A stretch of DNA of 15,201 nt from an uncultured Methanomassiliicoccus sp. (GTDB lineage Archaea > Thermoplasmatota > Thermoplasmata > Methanomassiliicoccales > Methanomassiliicoccaceae): positions 1 to 15,201 of the forward strand of contig CAJKXZ010000018.1 in assembly GCA_905203995.1 (NCBI GenBank), given 5' to 3'. A program made the position numbers and the translations under genes. Positions 1 to 7,127 of this stretch are shown piece by piece; within the stretch, counting starts at the first letter, position 1, and every line of letters starts with the position of its first letter. The notes under the pieces were generated by a model that had not been told where the DNA came from, did not search any database, and saw nothing but the letters and a program-made list of their open reading frames with translations.

Positions 1-2
1 CA

Positions 3-1601
3 GATGAGGTAATAGAAATCGGCAAAATGGCTTGTGCAAACTGTAATTCATACTTCGACCCATATGATATTTCCAAAGAAACTGACGCAGAGGAAAACAC
101 ATATTTTGATGTGACAGAGTTTACATGTCCACAATGCGGCGGCAGGATTTTAAGTACAGAAAATACCGCTGCTAATTTTTGCTCTTACTGTGGTGCATCA
201 ACTATTCTTTCCGGCAGACTTACGAAAGAAAAGCGTCCGGGATATATCATTCCGTTCAAAATGACTAAGCAGGATTGTAAAGAAGCCTACAAGAAAAGAG
301 TTAAAAATGCTATATTTGCACCTAAAGAATTAAAAGACCCGGAATTTATAGATGGTTTCAGGGGAATTTATATGCCTTACTGGGTATATCATGTAACCCA
401 GAAAGGCATGAGCGGATTCCGTTTTTCAAGAAGCCACCGCAAAGGTGACTATATTTATACAGACAACTATGAGCTTTCCGGATATAACAATTCATCTTAT
501 AAAGGTCTGTCATTTGATGCTTCATCTTCGTTTGATGACACTTTAAGCCAGGCTATCGCTCCTTTTGATGCAAAAAACATGAATACATTCACGCCTTCAT
601 TTCTGAGTGGTTTTTATGCCGATACTGCTGATGTGCCAAAAAACACTTATGAATATGATGCAAAATCAATAGCGGAAGACGCATCTGTTAATTACATAAA
701 AAACTCTGTAATTCCAGATTCAAAGGAAGCCCACAGATATAATCTTGATGACTCTGACAGCCAGATAGCCAGTCACCTTGATTCTCACATTGAGGAAACC
801 GACTGTGCAATGTTTCCTGTATGGTTTTTGTCATATAGAAAAAAAGACAGAGTTGCATATGCTACAATAAACGGCCAGACCGGAAAAATTGCCGCAGACT
901 TACCTGTATCTATAGGAAAATTTATTACCGGTTCGCTTTTGCTTACAATTCCTATATTTTTGTTTTTAAACATATTTTTTACATTCCGCCCAACTACAAC
1001 ATTAACGCTTGTTGCGTTTATAGCACTTATTTCCATGATTCTTTACGGAATAGAATTAAAGGAAATCAAAAAGCGTGACGAAGGGCTTGATGACATCGGA
1101 AAATATGCTATATGCAATGATAACTTCGACAATAAGCAGCCTGTAAAAAATAAACGGAAACGCTCCTTTAAAAAAGTTAATAATTCAAAATTTTTTAGCA
1201 TTTTTACTGCATTTTTTATTGTTTTTATTACTTTTAATGTAATGTCAATGACTGCCGCCCTTATGAGCAGCCTTTTGCTTTTTAATTTCGGACCAATATT
1301 CTGGATTGCAATGATTATTATTGGCATTGTACTTGTCCGTACACATGAAAAGACTCTGAAGACACTGAAAAATAAATTTGTTATACCGGGTTCACTGCCG
1401 TCACTTGCAGCTATTATAATTGCAGCAGTTATTTCGATATTAAAGCCTGTATCAGACCTTTTCTATTATGGTGGATGTATCGGTGCCATGATTGCTGTTG
1501 TGTTCTCACTTATAAGTCTTATTAATTATTACAATATGCTTGCAACAAGAAAACTTCCCGAATTCGACAATTATAACGGAGGTGATGATGATGCAGATTA
1601 A
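3..1601 (+). CDS. Zinc-ribbon multi-pass membrane protein, 5' end missing
   Basis: The reading frame stays open to the left edge of the window, so the ATG at 27 is probably internal: no good ribosome binding site precedes it, and a lone CxxC pair (CANC, residues 3-6 counted from that ATG) looks like the second half of a zinc ribbon whose first half is cut off. A complete ribbon follows (CPQC at 34-37, CSYC at 52-55). A soluble region to about residue 290 contains a YIIPFKM segment and a GIYMPYWVY segment seen in clostridial 'TFIIB-type zinc ribbon' membrane proteins. About six hydrophobic helices follow (roughly 298-317, 322-343, 391-420, 425-445, 460-475, 482-505), and the tail is acidic. 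The next gene begins inside its last codons, so the two are translationally coupled. Such proteins often sit beside TPM-domain genes in Firmicutes. Exact function is unknown; AT-rich codon use and family point to a bacterial origin. Confidence 0.8.
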   Translation, partial: DEVIEIGKMACANCNSYFDPYDISKETDAEENTYFDVTEFTCPQCGGRILSTENTAANFCSYCGASTILSGRLTKEKRPGYIIPFKMTKQDCKEAYKKRVKNAIFAPKELKDPEFIDGFRGIYMPYWVYHVTQKGMSGFRFSRSHRKGDYIYTDNYELSGYNNSSYKGLSFDASSSFDDTLSQAIAPFDAKNMNTFTPSFLSGFYADTADVPKNTYEYDAKSIAEDASVNYIKNSVIPDSKEAHRYNLDDSDSQIASHLDSHIEETDCAMFPVWFLSYRKKDRVAYATINGQTGKIAADLPVSIGKFITGSLLLTIPIFLFLNIFFTFRPTTTLTLVAFIALISMILYGIELKEIKKRDEGLDDIGKYAICNDNFDNKQPVKNKRKRSFKKVNNSKFFSIFTAFFIVFITFNVMSMTAALMSSLLLFNFGPIFWIAMIIIGIVLVRTHEKTLKTLKNKFVIPGSLPSLAAIIIAAVISILKPVSDLFYYGGCIGAMIAVVFSLISLINYYNMLATRKLPEFDNYNGGDDDAD

Positions 1602-4539
1602 AAACAGCAGTCTTTACAACAGATTTTTCAAAGTTGTATATACATGTATTTTCTGCTTAACAATGCTCTTTTCAGTATTTTTATTCTCTTTAAATGCGTC
1701 TGCAGCAGATAACACCCCTAATACTGAAGCAACATCTTCTGCCGATACTAAAAGCAATGATTCTTCTGTCTCAGGAAATATTTATTATACAAATCCCGAG
1801 ACCGGATATGTTGTGCGTATTGAGGATGATGCCGCACTGCTGACCGATTATGAAAGAACGCAGCTTGCAGATTTGATGAAAGATATAACACAGTATGGAA
1901 ATGTCGCCTTTAAGAGTATTTTGACTAATTCGTACAGCACAACGGACGATTACGCATATGCATACTATGCACAAATATTCCAGAAAAACAGCGGAACTGT
2001 CTTTCTTATAGATATGGCAAAAAGAAAAATATGGATTCACAGCAATGGAGAAATCTATAAAACCATAACAGAAAGTTACGCTGATACAATAACAGATAAT
2101 ATTTACACTTACGCAAGTAAAAAAGAATATTATAATTGTGCAAGTAAGGCATTTGAGCAGGAATTGGCTCTTTTGAAAGGTTCAAAAATACGCCAGCCGA
2201 TGAAATACACAAGTAATATTTTACTGGCTCTTATAATTGCTTTGTTTGCCAATTATGGAATTGTACGATTACTCACAAAGCAGAAAAAGCCAAAATCAAA
2301 ACAGCTTATCAGCGGTGCTTTCGTTCATCAGGCTTTTAATGATACACAATTTCAATTTATAAACCAGACAAGAGTGTATTCTCCACCAAGTTCCAGCAGC
2401 GACAGTTCATCTGGCGGCGGTGGCAGTTCATCTTCCGGCGGTGGCGGTTCGTCAGGCGGCGGTGGCGGTGGCGGCGGACCAAGCGGACCGACTTATTATT
2501 ATGTGACCTTTGATGCTAACAACACTGACGCTACCGTAAACGTCAGCGAGCCAATCAAAGTCAAATCTGGTGCTTGCATCAGCAATTTACCAACAGCTAG
2601 TTACGCAGGACACGCCTTTTTAGGATGGAACACCAGCAATGATGGAAAGGGAGAAGTTTTCACAGAAAATACACAAGTGTATAGCAATAAAACCGTTTAT
2701 GCTATTTGGCATGATGAGAAGATTGTAGAAGTAAGTGCTCCCGCTGTTGGCAGCGGTTCTGTAGCAAAGGTAACAATTACTACAGAGATAGCAGACGAAT
2801 TGGTTCAAAATGCCAACACAAACACGATCTCGATCAATGCCGATGTGGATGATGCAAACCTGCCTGTTCAAATTTCAAAATCAGACCTATCGAATTTGAA
2901 GACTGCGATGACTGATTCTACTGTCGACTCATTGGAATTTGTAACGAAGGACGGTAGTGTAGAACTCAACAGCATTGCAATAGAGGAACTGTGTAAAGAT
3001 CAACAACAAGATGCTACAATTTCAATCATCGTCAAGGATGTTTCGGATAATGCCCCTACCGATATTTCTAATACAGTAGGTAGCAATCCCGTATTTGAGG
3101 TCTCAATAAAAGATGCTAGTGGTAATTCAATCAGTTTCCCTGAGAATAGCAGTTTTACAATCACTGTAGCTGCACCAGCAGGATTCGATCCAACCATCAG
3201 TAAAGTTTTCTACGTTGACGATGAGGGAAAACTCGCACAAAGTTTTGAATATACATATGATGAGACGAACAAGACAATAACGTTCACAACAAGTCACAAT
3301 TCACATTATGCAATTTTTGATGCACTGAGTTACACAGTATATTCTGCCAACACTTGGCTTAAAACAGCAGGCTTGGATGAATTATTCGTATTTGCACAAG
3401 ACACAAGTGATCTTGCTAAAATCAAAATAAACTTAACAATCAATGCTGACAAAGTGTTTGGAAATGACAATGCACTTGAGACTATACCTGCTGGAACATT
3501 TGATGGTTTCTTAACGAACTTTGGTAAATTTGTTACTGAAGAGTTTGGTGAAAGTGAAATATCTGTGCAGGTTAATGATGTTAGGGAGAATACAGAATTC
3601 AATTTGATTTATGATCAAACTGGAATAAATATCGATGGAGTAAAGAATTTCATTTTGGACTTTGGCTATGGATTCTTTGAAATAATCAGTAATATGAATC
3701 CTAATAATGATCTATATTCCTTCAAATCCATTAACATTGTGCTTGGAGAATCGGAATTTGTCATGGATATTAACTTTACTGGTTCTGGAATGGATAGTAT
3801 CCAGTCATTTGCAAAAACAGTTGCTGATCACATTTCAATGAGCAATACTGCGGAGGGAGTTACAATTACCCTTACCGCACCAGACGCACTGATGAAATCT
3901 GTATACGATCGGGTTAATTCCTTTGGAAACCCATCGGGTGAGGAAAATCCAGATATCGAATTCATTGTTTGGGTTTTATTTAACTGCAATATCAAGTTAG
4001 ATGGTGTATTATCAAACATTGGTAATTTAAGTATCTCGGATGTATTTGGATCTCAGAATGATGCAATTGAAAGACTTGTTTCTATATGTTATTCAAATCC
4101 GGAATTAATCAACAAAGTTCTTAATGAGATAACTTCTGTAAAATATTATTGTCCCGATTCTTTTGATGCAACTTTATCGAGTTATTTGGAATTTAGAGGC
4201 ATCGAAGATTTCAAATTTACTCATAATGGTGAAGTATGTGCAGGACATAGTTTACTAAATGAAGCTCCAAACTTTACTATGAACACTGAGGGTTGGAACT
4301 CATTCATCACTGCTATTAAGTCCATGATTTCACCTGATGCTTTGAAAACAAATCCTGGTAATTTCTACATTGGTGATGGAAAATATCAGATTGATGTAGA
4401 GGTCACACTCGGACTTGAAGAATTGGGGCTGGGCGAGGTACCAATTAATTTTACATTGATTCTGGAGATCTTTGGTAAAGATATTGATGACACGGTGAAG
4501 TCATTCATAGAGACCAATCCTAAAGAAGACACGCCATAA
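1591..4539 (+). CDS. TPM-domain protein fused in frame to InlB B-repeat and surface-protein-like region
   Basis: I chose the ATG at 1591, the last of three consecutive ATGs, because GGAGG at 1578-1582 lies 8 nt upstream; 1585 and 1588 are alternatives. The product is about 982 aa. A signal peptide ends near residue 38 (after ASA). A TPM domain follows (about 66-196; YgcG/Psb32-like, extracytoplasmic, role in bacteria uncertain), then one membrane helix (207-228), then a Ser/Gly-rich tract (about 266-299). TPM proteins normally end at such a tract. Here it runs into an InlB-type (Listeria-Bacteroides) B-repeat at about 302-373, containing VTFDANN and FLGWNT. Next comes a domain with a FYVDDEGKL segment and an SHNSHYAIFDA ending, resembling clostridial and archaeal surface proteins. 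About 400 further residues are unrecognised. No C-terminal anchor, sorting signal or helix is visible. The helix would place everything after it in the cytoplasm, which is odd for adhesin-type domains. The gene overlaps its upstream neighbour by 11 nt. Confidence 0.8.
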   Translation: MQIKNSSLYNRFFKVVYTCIFCLTMLFSVFLFSLNASAADNTPNTEATSSADTKSNDSSVSGNIYYTNPETGYVVRIEDDAALLTDYERTQLADLMKDITQYGNVAFKSILTNSYSTTDDYAYAYYAQIFQKNSGTVFLIDMAKRKIWIHSNGEIYKTITESYADTITDNIYTYASKKEYYNCASKAFEQELALLKGSKIRQPMKYTSNILLALIIALFANYGIVRLLTKQKKPKSKQLISGAFVHQAFNDTQFQFINQTRVYSPPSSSSDSSSGGGGSSSSGGGGSSGGGGGGGGPSGPTYYYVTFDANNTDATVNVSEPIKVKSGACISNLPTASYAGHAFLGWNTSNDGKGEVFTENTQVYSNKTVYAIWHDEKIVEVSAPAVGSGSVAKVTITTEIADELVQNANTNTISINADVDDANLPVQISKSDLSNLKTAMTDSTVDSLEFVTKDGSVELNSIAIEELCKDQQQDATISIIVKDVSDNAPTDISNTVGSNPVFEVSIKDASGNSISFPENSSFTITVAAPAGFDPTISKVFYVDDEGKLAQSFEYTYDETNKTITFTTSHNSHYAIFDALSYTVYSANTWLKTAGLDELFVFAQDTSDLAKIKINLTINADKVFGNDNALETIPAGTFDGFLTNFGKFVTEEFGESEISVQVNDVRENTEFNLIYDQTGINIDGVKNFILDFGYGFFEIISNMNPNNDLYSFKSINIVLGESEFVMDINFTGSGMDSIQSFAKTVADHISMSNTAEGVTITLTAPDALMKSVYDRVNSFGNPSGEENPDIEFIVWVLFNCNIKLDGVLSNIGNLSISDVFGSQNDAIERLVSICYSNPELINKVLNEITSVKYYCPDSFDATLSSYLEFRGIEDFKFTHNGEVCAGHSLLNEAPNFTMNTEGWNSFITAIKSMISPDALKTNPGNFYIGDGKYQIDVEVTLGLEELGLGEVPINFTLILEIFGKDIDDTVKSFIETNPKEDTP

Positions 4540-4560
4540 ATCTTTTTAAATTCTCTAAAC

Positions 4561-4581
4561 CCCGCGGTTCGCCGCGGTTTT
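4561..4581 (+). terminator. Hairpin terminator after the TPM/B-repeat fusion gene
   Basis: A 6-bp perfect stem (CCGCGG at 4562-4567 and 4572-4577) closes a TTCG loop and is followed by four T residues, 22 nt after the stop codon. The all-GC stem in otherwise AT-rich DNA resembles a bacterial intrinsic terminator. Confidence 0.65.
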
Positions 4582-4772
4582 AAATTTATTTAACAAAAAT
4601 AAATGCAAAACAAACATAAACTAATCTGCGCCGATCAAAACAATTCATCTGTGTATGCAGATGATTTATTATCACCACATAAAAGGCAAATGGCTACAAA
4701 ATCGGTCTCGGAAAGTTTCTTTCGATCCACAAACACCGTCGACAACTCGCCAAACCCTGACTTCTGCAAAAC

Positions 4773-4793
4773 CTGTCAGTCATAGACTGACAG
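4773..4793. repeat. Perfect 9-bp inverted repeat with 3-nt loop
   Basis: CTGTCAGTC (4773-4781) and GACTGACAG (4785-4793) flank ATA. No T tract follows on either strand, so it is not an obvious terminator. It could be an RNA hairpin or a protein binding site. Confidence 0.6.
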
Positions 4794-4814
4794 TCCTAAA
4801 CACTTTCAAAATAA

Positions 4815-4917
4815 GACAGCGCCGCTTTAAAAATCCCTAAGATGAACAAAGATCAATGTTTTGCTCACCTTGATTCTTTCTTCATAAACTATTTCTCAGA
4901 GGTGCAGCGGCGCTGTC
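4815..4917. repeat. 103-bp segment bounded by perfect 12-bp inverted repeats
   Basis: GACAGCGCCGCT at 4815-4826 is the exact reverse complement of AGCGGCGCTGTC at 4906-4917. The arms are far more GC-rich than the DNA between them. No flanking target-site duplication is evident. The right arm overlaps another stem (4893-4901 with 4919-4927), so the two pairings would compete in a transcript. It may be a MITE-like element or a structured RNA. Confidence 0.55.
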
Positions 4918-4927
4918 ACTCTGAGAA
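4893..4927. repeat. 9-bp stem with nested inner hairpin
   Basis: TTCTCAGAG (4893-4901) pairs with CTCTGAGAA (4919-4927). Inside the loop, CAGC at 4905-4908 can pair with GCTG at 4912-4915. On the - strand it lies about 45 nt beyond the gltX stop, downstream of that gene's T tract. It may protect the 3' end of the gltX transcript or belong to the repeat structure at 4815-4917. Confidence 0.45.
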
Positions 4928-4937
4928 TGATAATCAA

Positions 4938-4970
4938 TAAAAAAATAATTTGGGGGCTTTTTATCAAAGC
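4938..4970 (-). terminator. Probable terminator of gltX
   Basis: Directly after the gltX stop, reading the - strand, a 5-bp stem (GCTTT/AAAGC, 4956-4970) with a 5-nt loop is followed by CCCCC and then a T-rich run (complement of the A run at 4939-4945). Oligo(T) alone can terminate archaeal RNA polymerase, so the T run is the stronger evidence. Confidence 0.45.
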
Positions 4971-6650
4971 TCACTGAGTAAAGTAAGCTTCGATTTTATC
5001 GCCAATTTTGCCGATTCGAGCAAAACCAAATCTTTCAAACTGTACTACTTTGCCTAAATCTTCCGCACGAATATTTTCGCAGACACCTTTTTGTACAGTT
5101 CCGTCAGGCATGAGGATTTCGCATTCTTTACCGTCAACGGGTGCCCAATGGGCGATCTTCACGCCTTCTTTGAGTACCGCGTGATCATTGCCAGTGTAGA
5201 CTGCCTGTCCATTCTCCCACTTGAGGTTACAGAGATCTTTCAATCTTACCGTACCCCGTTCCTGGAAACTTTGGAGGTCGGCGGGAGTCATGTAGACCCG
5301 GACCGGCGCTTTAATCGTTGCCTCACGGACACCCCTTTCTGGATGATCGGGATGCAATGGCGCGCATTCTTCTAAGTGATCAATGCCGGTAATCTCCACC
5401 GTCTGCGGGTCAGCGACAAAGAAGTAGCGGTCGGTGGTGGGATCTAAAATCTGCCGGTTGAAGGCATAGAGATTGTCCCAGGCGAATTCAATGTCAACAT
5501 CCTTCATGCCGACATCCAGCCAGTAGTTGCGGACGGCTTCCGCCTGAATACCTCTCTTGGCGATCGCGCGCACAGTTCCTAAACGTACATCATCCCAGCC
5601 GCTGTATTCGCCGTTTTTAATGCCCGTACCGACTGTTGAAGTCTTAAGGATGGCATCAGGAATCTTAACAAAACCGTAATGGTGATACCAGGGCTTCTTC
5701 CAGCCGAAGTATTTGAAGATATACTCCTGTCTGATGGTATTGTTCAAGTGGTCTTTACCACGGATGACGTGAGTCAGACCGAGCAGATGATCATCTACCG
5801 CTACGGAAAGATTCATCATCGGATAAACAACGTATCTGGTGCCAGTACGAGGATGAACTGCTGTATCATTAATGCGTAAGCCGACAAAGTCGCGGACAGC
5901 GGGATTAGGGTGCTCTAGATCGGTTTTGACTACCAGCACCGCTTCACCTTCGCCAAATCCATGGGCCAGCATCTTGTCGAAAAGCTCATGCGCTTCTTCC
6001 GGCGTCTGCGAGCGGCAGGGGCAGGCTTTTTTTTGCTCTTTCAGTTTCCGCCAGTTATCTGCTTCACAGGTACAGACATACGCTTGGCCGAGATCAATCA
6101 GCTGCCGGGCAATATCATAATAGATCTCAAAACGGTCACTCTGAATGACGGTCTCATCAACATGTACGCCTAACCAGGCCAGATCTTCCGGAATCATTTT
6201 GTAAGCGTCTGGGTCAATCTTTTCTGGGTTAGTGTCTTCCAGACGGTTGATATATTTTCCCTGATATTTCTTAACGTAATAATCATTAAGAATCGCGACC
6301 CGCGTGTGTCCAATGTGCAGCGGTCCGGAAGGACCAGGTGCCATCCGCATGACCACGCCGTTCTCTGTATTGGGCAGCTCGATCATAACGTCTTTCTTTT
6401 CCGTCTTGGTCTTCTTCAGCAGCTCCGGATTGATGCTTTCGGTTTCGGCCACAATATCCTCGAGCTTCATGCCGCAGATTTCGGCGCAGATTTCTTCAGC
6501 AGCCGCGGAAACTTCCTGCGAGCGGGGACGGAGTTCAGGAACTTCACCCATCACTTTGCCGACAACTGCTTTGGGGTTAGCACTGCCTTTGTGCAGGGCT
6601 GCGTTCTGCAAGGCGTATTTTCTTACGACTTCTCTTAAATCTACGGACAT
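4971..6650 (-). CDS. gltX: Glutamyl-tRNA synthetase, archaeal type
   Basis: This class I synthetase charges tRNA-Glu with glutamate in the cytoplasm. In methanogens, which lack GlnRS, charged tRNA-Gln is instead made by amidation of Glu-tRNA-Gln. The 559-aa length fits archaeal GluRS with its N-terminal extension. The ATP-binding motif is at residues 109-117 (GPLHIGHTR, HIGH at 112-115), followed by INRLEDTNP near 134-142. Four cysteines (193, 195, 210, 212) lie in the insertion that often binds zinc. The second class I motif is degenerate: LKTSTV at 335-340, followed by GWDDVRLGTVRAIAKRGI at 351-368. The C-terminal half is the archaeal/GlnRS-like beta-barrel anticodon region. The start at 6650 is the first ATG that keeps the conserved N-terminus; its ribosome binding site is weak. 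The gene stands alone, convergent with the surface-protein gene and divergent from the regulator at 6907. Confidence 0.95.
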   Translation of the reverse strand: MSVDLREVVRKYALQNAALHKGSANPKAVVGKVMGEVPELRPRSQEVSAAAEEICAEICGMKLEDIVAETESINPELLKKTKTEKKDVMIELPNTENGVVMRMAPGPSGPLHIGHTRVAILNDYYVKKYQGKYINRLEDTNPEKIDPDAYKMIPEDLAWLGVHVDETVIQSDRFEIYYDIARQLIDLGQAYVCTCEADNWRKLKEQKKACPCRSQTPEEAHELFDKMLAHGFGEGEAVLVVKTDLEHPNPAVRDFVGLRINDTAVHPRTGTRYVVYPMMNLSVAVDDHLLGLTHVIRGKDHLNNTIRQEYIFKYFGWKKPWYHHYGFVKIPDAILKTSTVGTGIKNGEYSGWDDVRLGTVRAIAKRGIQAEAVRNYWLDVGMKDVDIEFAWDNLYAFNRQILDPTTDRYFFVADPQTVEITGIDHLEECAPLHPDHPERGVREATIKAPVRVYMTPADLQSFQERGTVRLKDLCNLKWENGQAVYTGNDHAVLKEGVKIAHWAPVDGKECEILMPDGTVQKGVCENIRAEDLGKVVQFERFGFARIGKIGDKIEAYFTQ

Positions 6651-6714
6651 TGAAATGGGGTACTAACGATCCTCTTTTTATCCTTTCTTATCTTCTTCTT
6701 TGTTCCTTCTTCTT

Positions 6715-6728
6715 GCTTTTATTTTTTC
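6715..6728 (-). promoter_or_regulatory. Possible gltX TATA box
   Basis: On the - strand this reads as an A-rich block with ATAAAAG, about 65-75 nt before the gltX start. It is followed by an almost uninterrupted purine-rich leader down to about 6670. Several A-rich alternatives exist, so the exact box is uncertain. Confidence 0.3.
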
Positions 6729-6807
6729 AGAGCTTGCCGGGATCTATCTGCCAACTAATTTTATCCTGAAAAAAGTCTTTTAAGAGGTCGAGAACTGAAT
6801 AGTACCA

Positions 6808-6838
6808 GACAGGTTGATATTGCAAAGTTTTGCCTGTC
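6808..6838. repeat. Inverted repeat upstream of the RHH regulator gene, possible operator
   Basis: GACAGG (6808-6813) and CCTGTC (6833-6838) form a symmetric pair around an inner GCAAA/TTTGC pair (6822-6826 and 6829-6833). It lies about 70 nt before the small ribbon-helix-helix gene in the 256-nt gap shared with gltX. Ribbon-helix-helix proteins bind such symmetric sites as dimers, so autoregulation is possible; this is inference. Confidence 0.35.
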
Positions 6839-6906
6839 AGCATTGTTTCACGGATCAGTGTTGCCTGCGGGCTACTTAAACAAAGAATTTCCGAGGAGGT
6901 TAATTT

Positions 6907-7068
6907 ATGAGAAAAGAAAGTGTCGTTGTTAAAATTCCCGTTTCAATGATCAGGTATATGGATGGCAAGGTTGCGGCGGGCGAATTCAGCAGTCGTAATG
7001 ATTTAGTCAGACATGCTTTACGCTGGAACATTGAGTATGATTTGTGGGAAGGGCAGGACTTCGATTAG
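6907..7068 (+). CDS. Small ribbon-helix-helix (CopG/Arc-like) DNA-binding protein
   Basis: This 53-codon gene has a strong ribosome binding site (GAGGAGG at 6893-6899, 7 nt before the ATG). The product has the ribbon-helix-helix pattern. A short alternating strand (SVVVKIP, residues 5-11) would form the dimer's DNA-contacting ribbon. Helix A follows (SMIRYMDGKVAAGEF, about 13-27), then a SSRNDLVRHALRW helix B (28-40) with the usual Ser-Arg-N-cap. Proteins like this are dimeric transcriptional regulators, some of them antitoxins; no toxin gene is adjacent. It lies 59 nt upstream of the UbiD-family gene in the same direction and may regulate it or itself. The target is unknown. Confidence 0.75.
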   Translation: MRKESVVVKIPVSMIRYMDGKVAAGEFSSRNDLVRHALRWNIEYDLWEGQDFD

Positions 7069-7098
7069 TCGTGCGAGCTCTTCCCTGAACAGTAAGTG

Positions 7099-7106
7099 TT
7101 ATTATC
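7099..7106 (+). promoter_or_regulatory. TATA-like box for a leaderless UbiD-family transcript
   Basis: TTATTATC is centred about 26 nt before the ATG at 7128, the distance between an archaeal TATA box and the transcription start. No Shine-Dalgarno motif precedes the ATG. Together these suggest a leaderless mRNA made separately from the upstream regulator gene. Confidence 0.5.
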
Positions 7107-7127
7107 ATACTCTGCGTTTATATCTTC

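Larger units (their letters stand above)
4582..4937. other. Non-coding region rich in inverted repeats
   Basis: Short open frames at 4603-4785 and 4655-4840 (+) have no ribosome binding site and no recognisable family, so I do not call a gene here. What is visible is structure. There is a 7-bp stem with a 6-nt loop at 4645-4664, a 9-bp stem with a 3-nt loop at 4773-4793, a 12-bp inverted repeat with arms at 4815-4826 and 4906-4917, and a 9-bp stem at 4893-4901/4919-4927. The region sits between two convergent genes and could hold a small RNA or a small non-autonomous mobile element. Confidence 0.5.

Noticed and set aside
4561..4581. GC-rich palindrome as a site-specific recombination or restriction target
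   Set aside because: Stem, loop and T run directly after a stop codon fit a terminator.
4603..4840. Two overlapping short open frames of about 60 codons
   Set aside because: No ribosome binding site, no recognisable composition or family, and the stretch is dominated by inverted repeats.
6304..6666. 120-codon open frame antisense to gltX
   Set aside because: Serine-rich shadow of a strongly conserved synthetase gene; no ribosome binding site or family.
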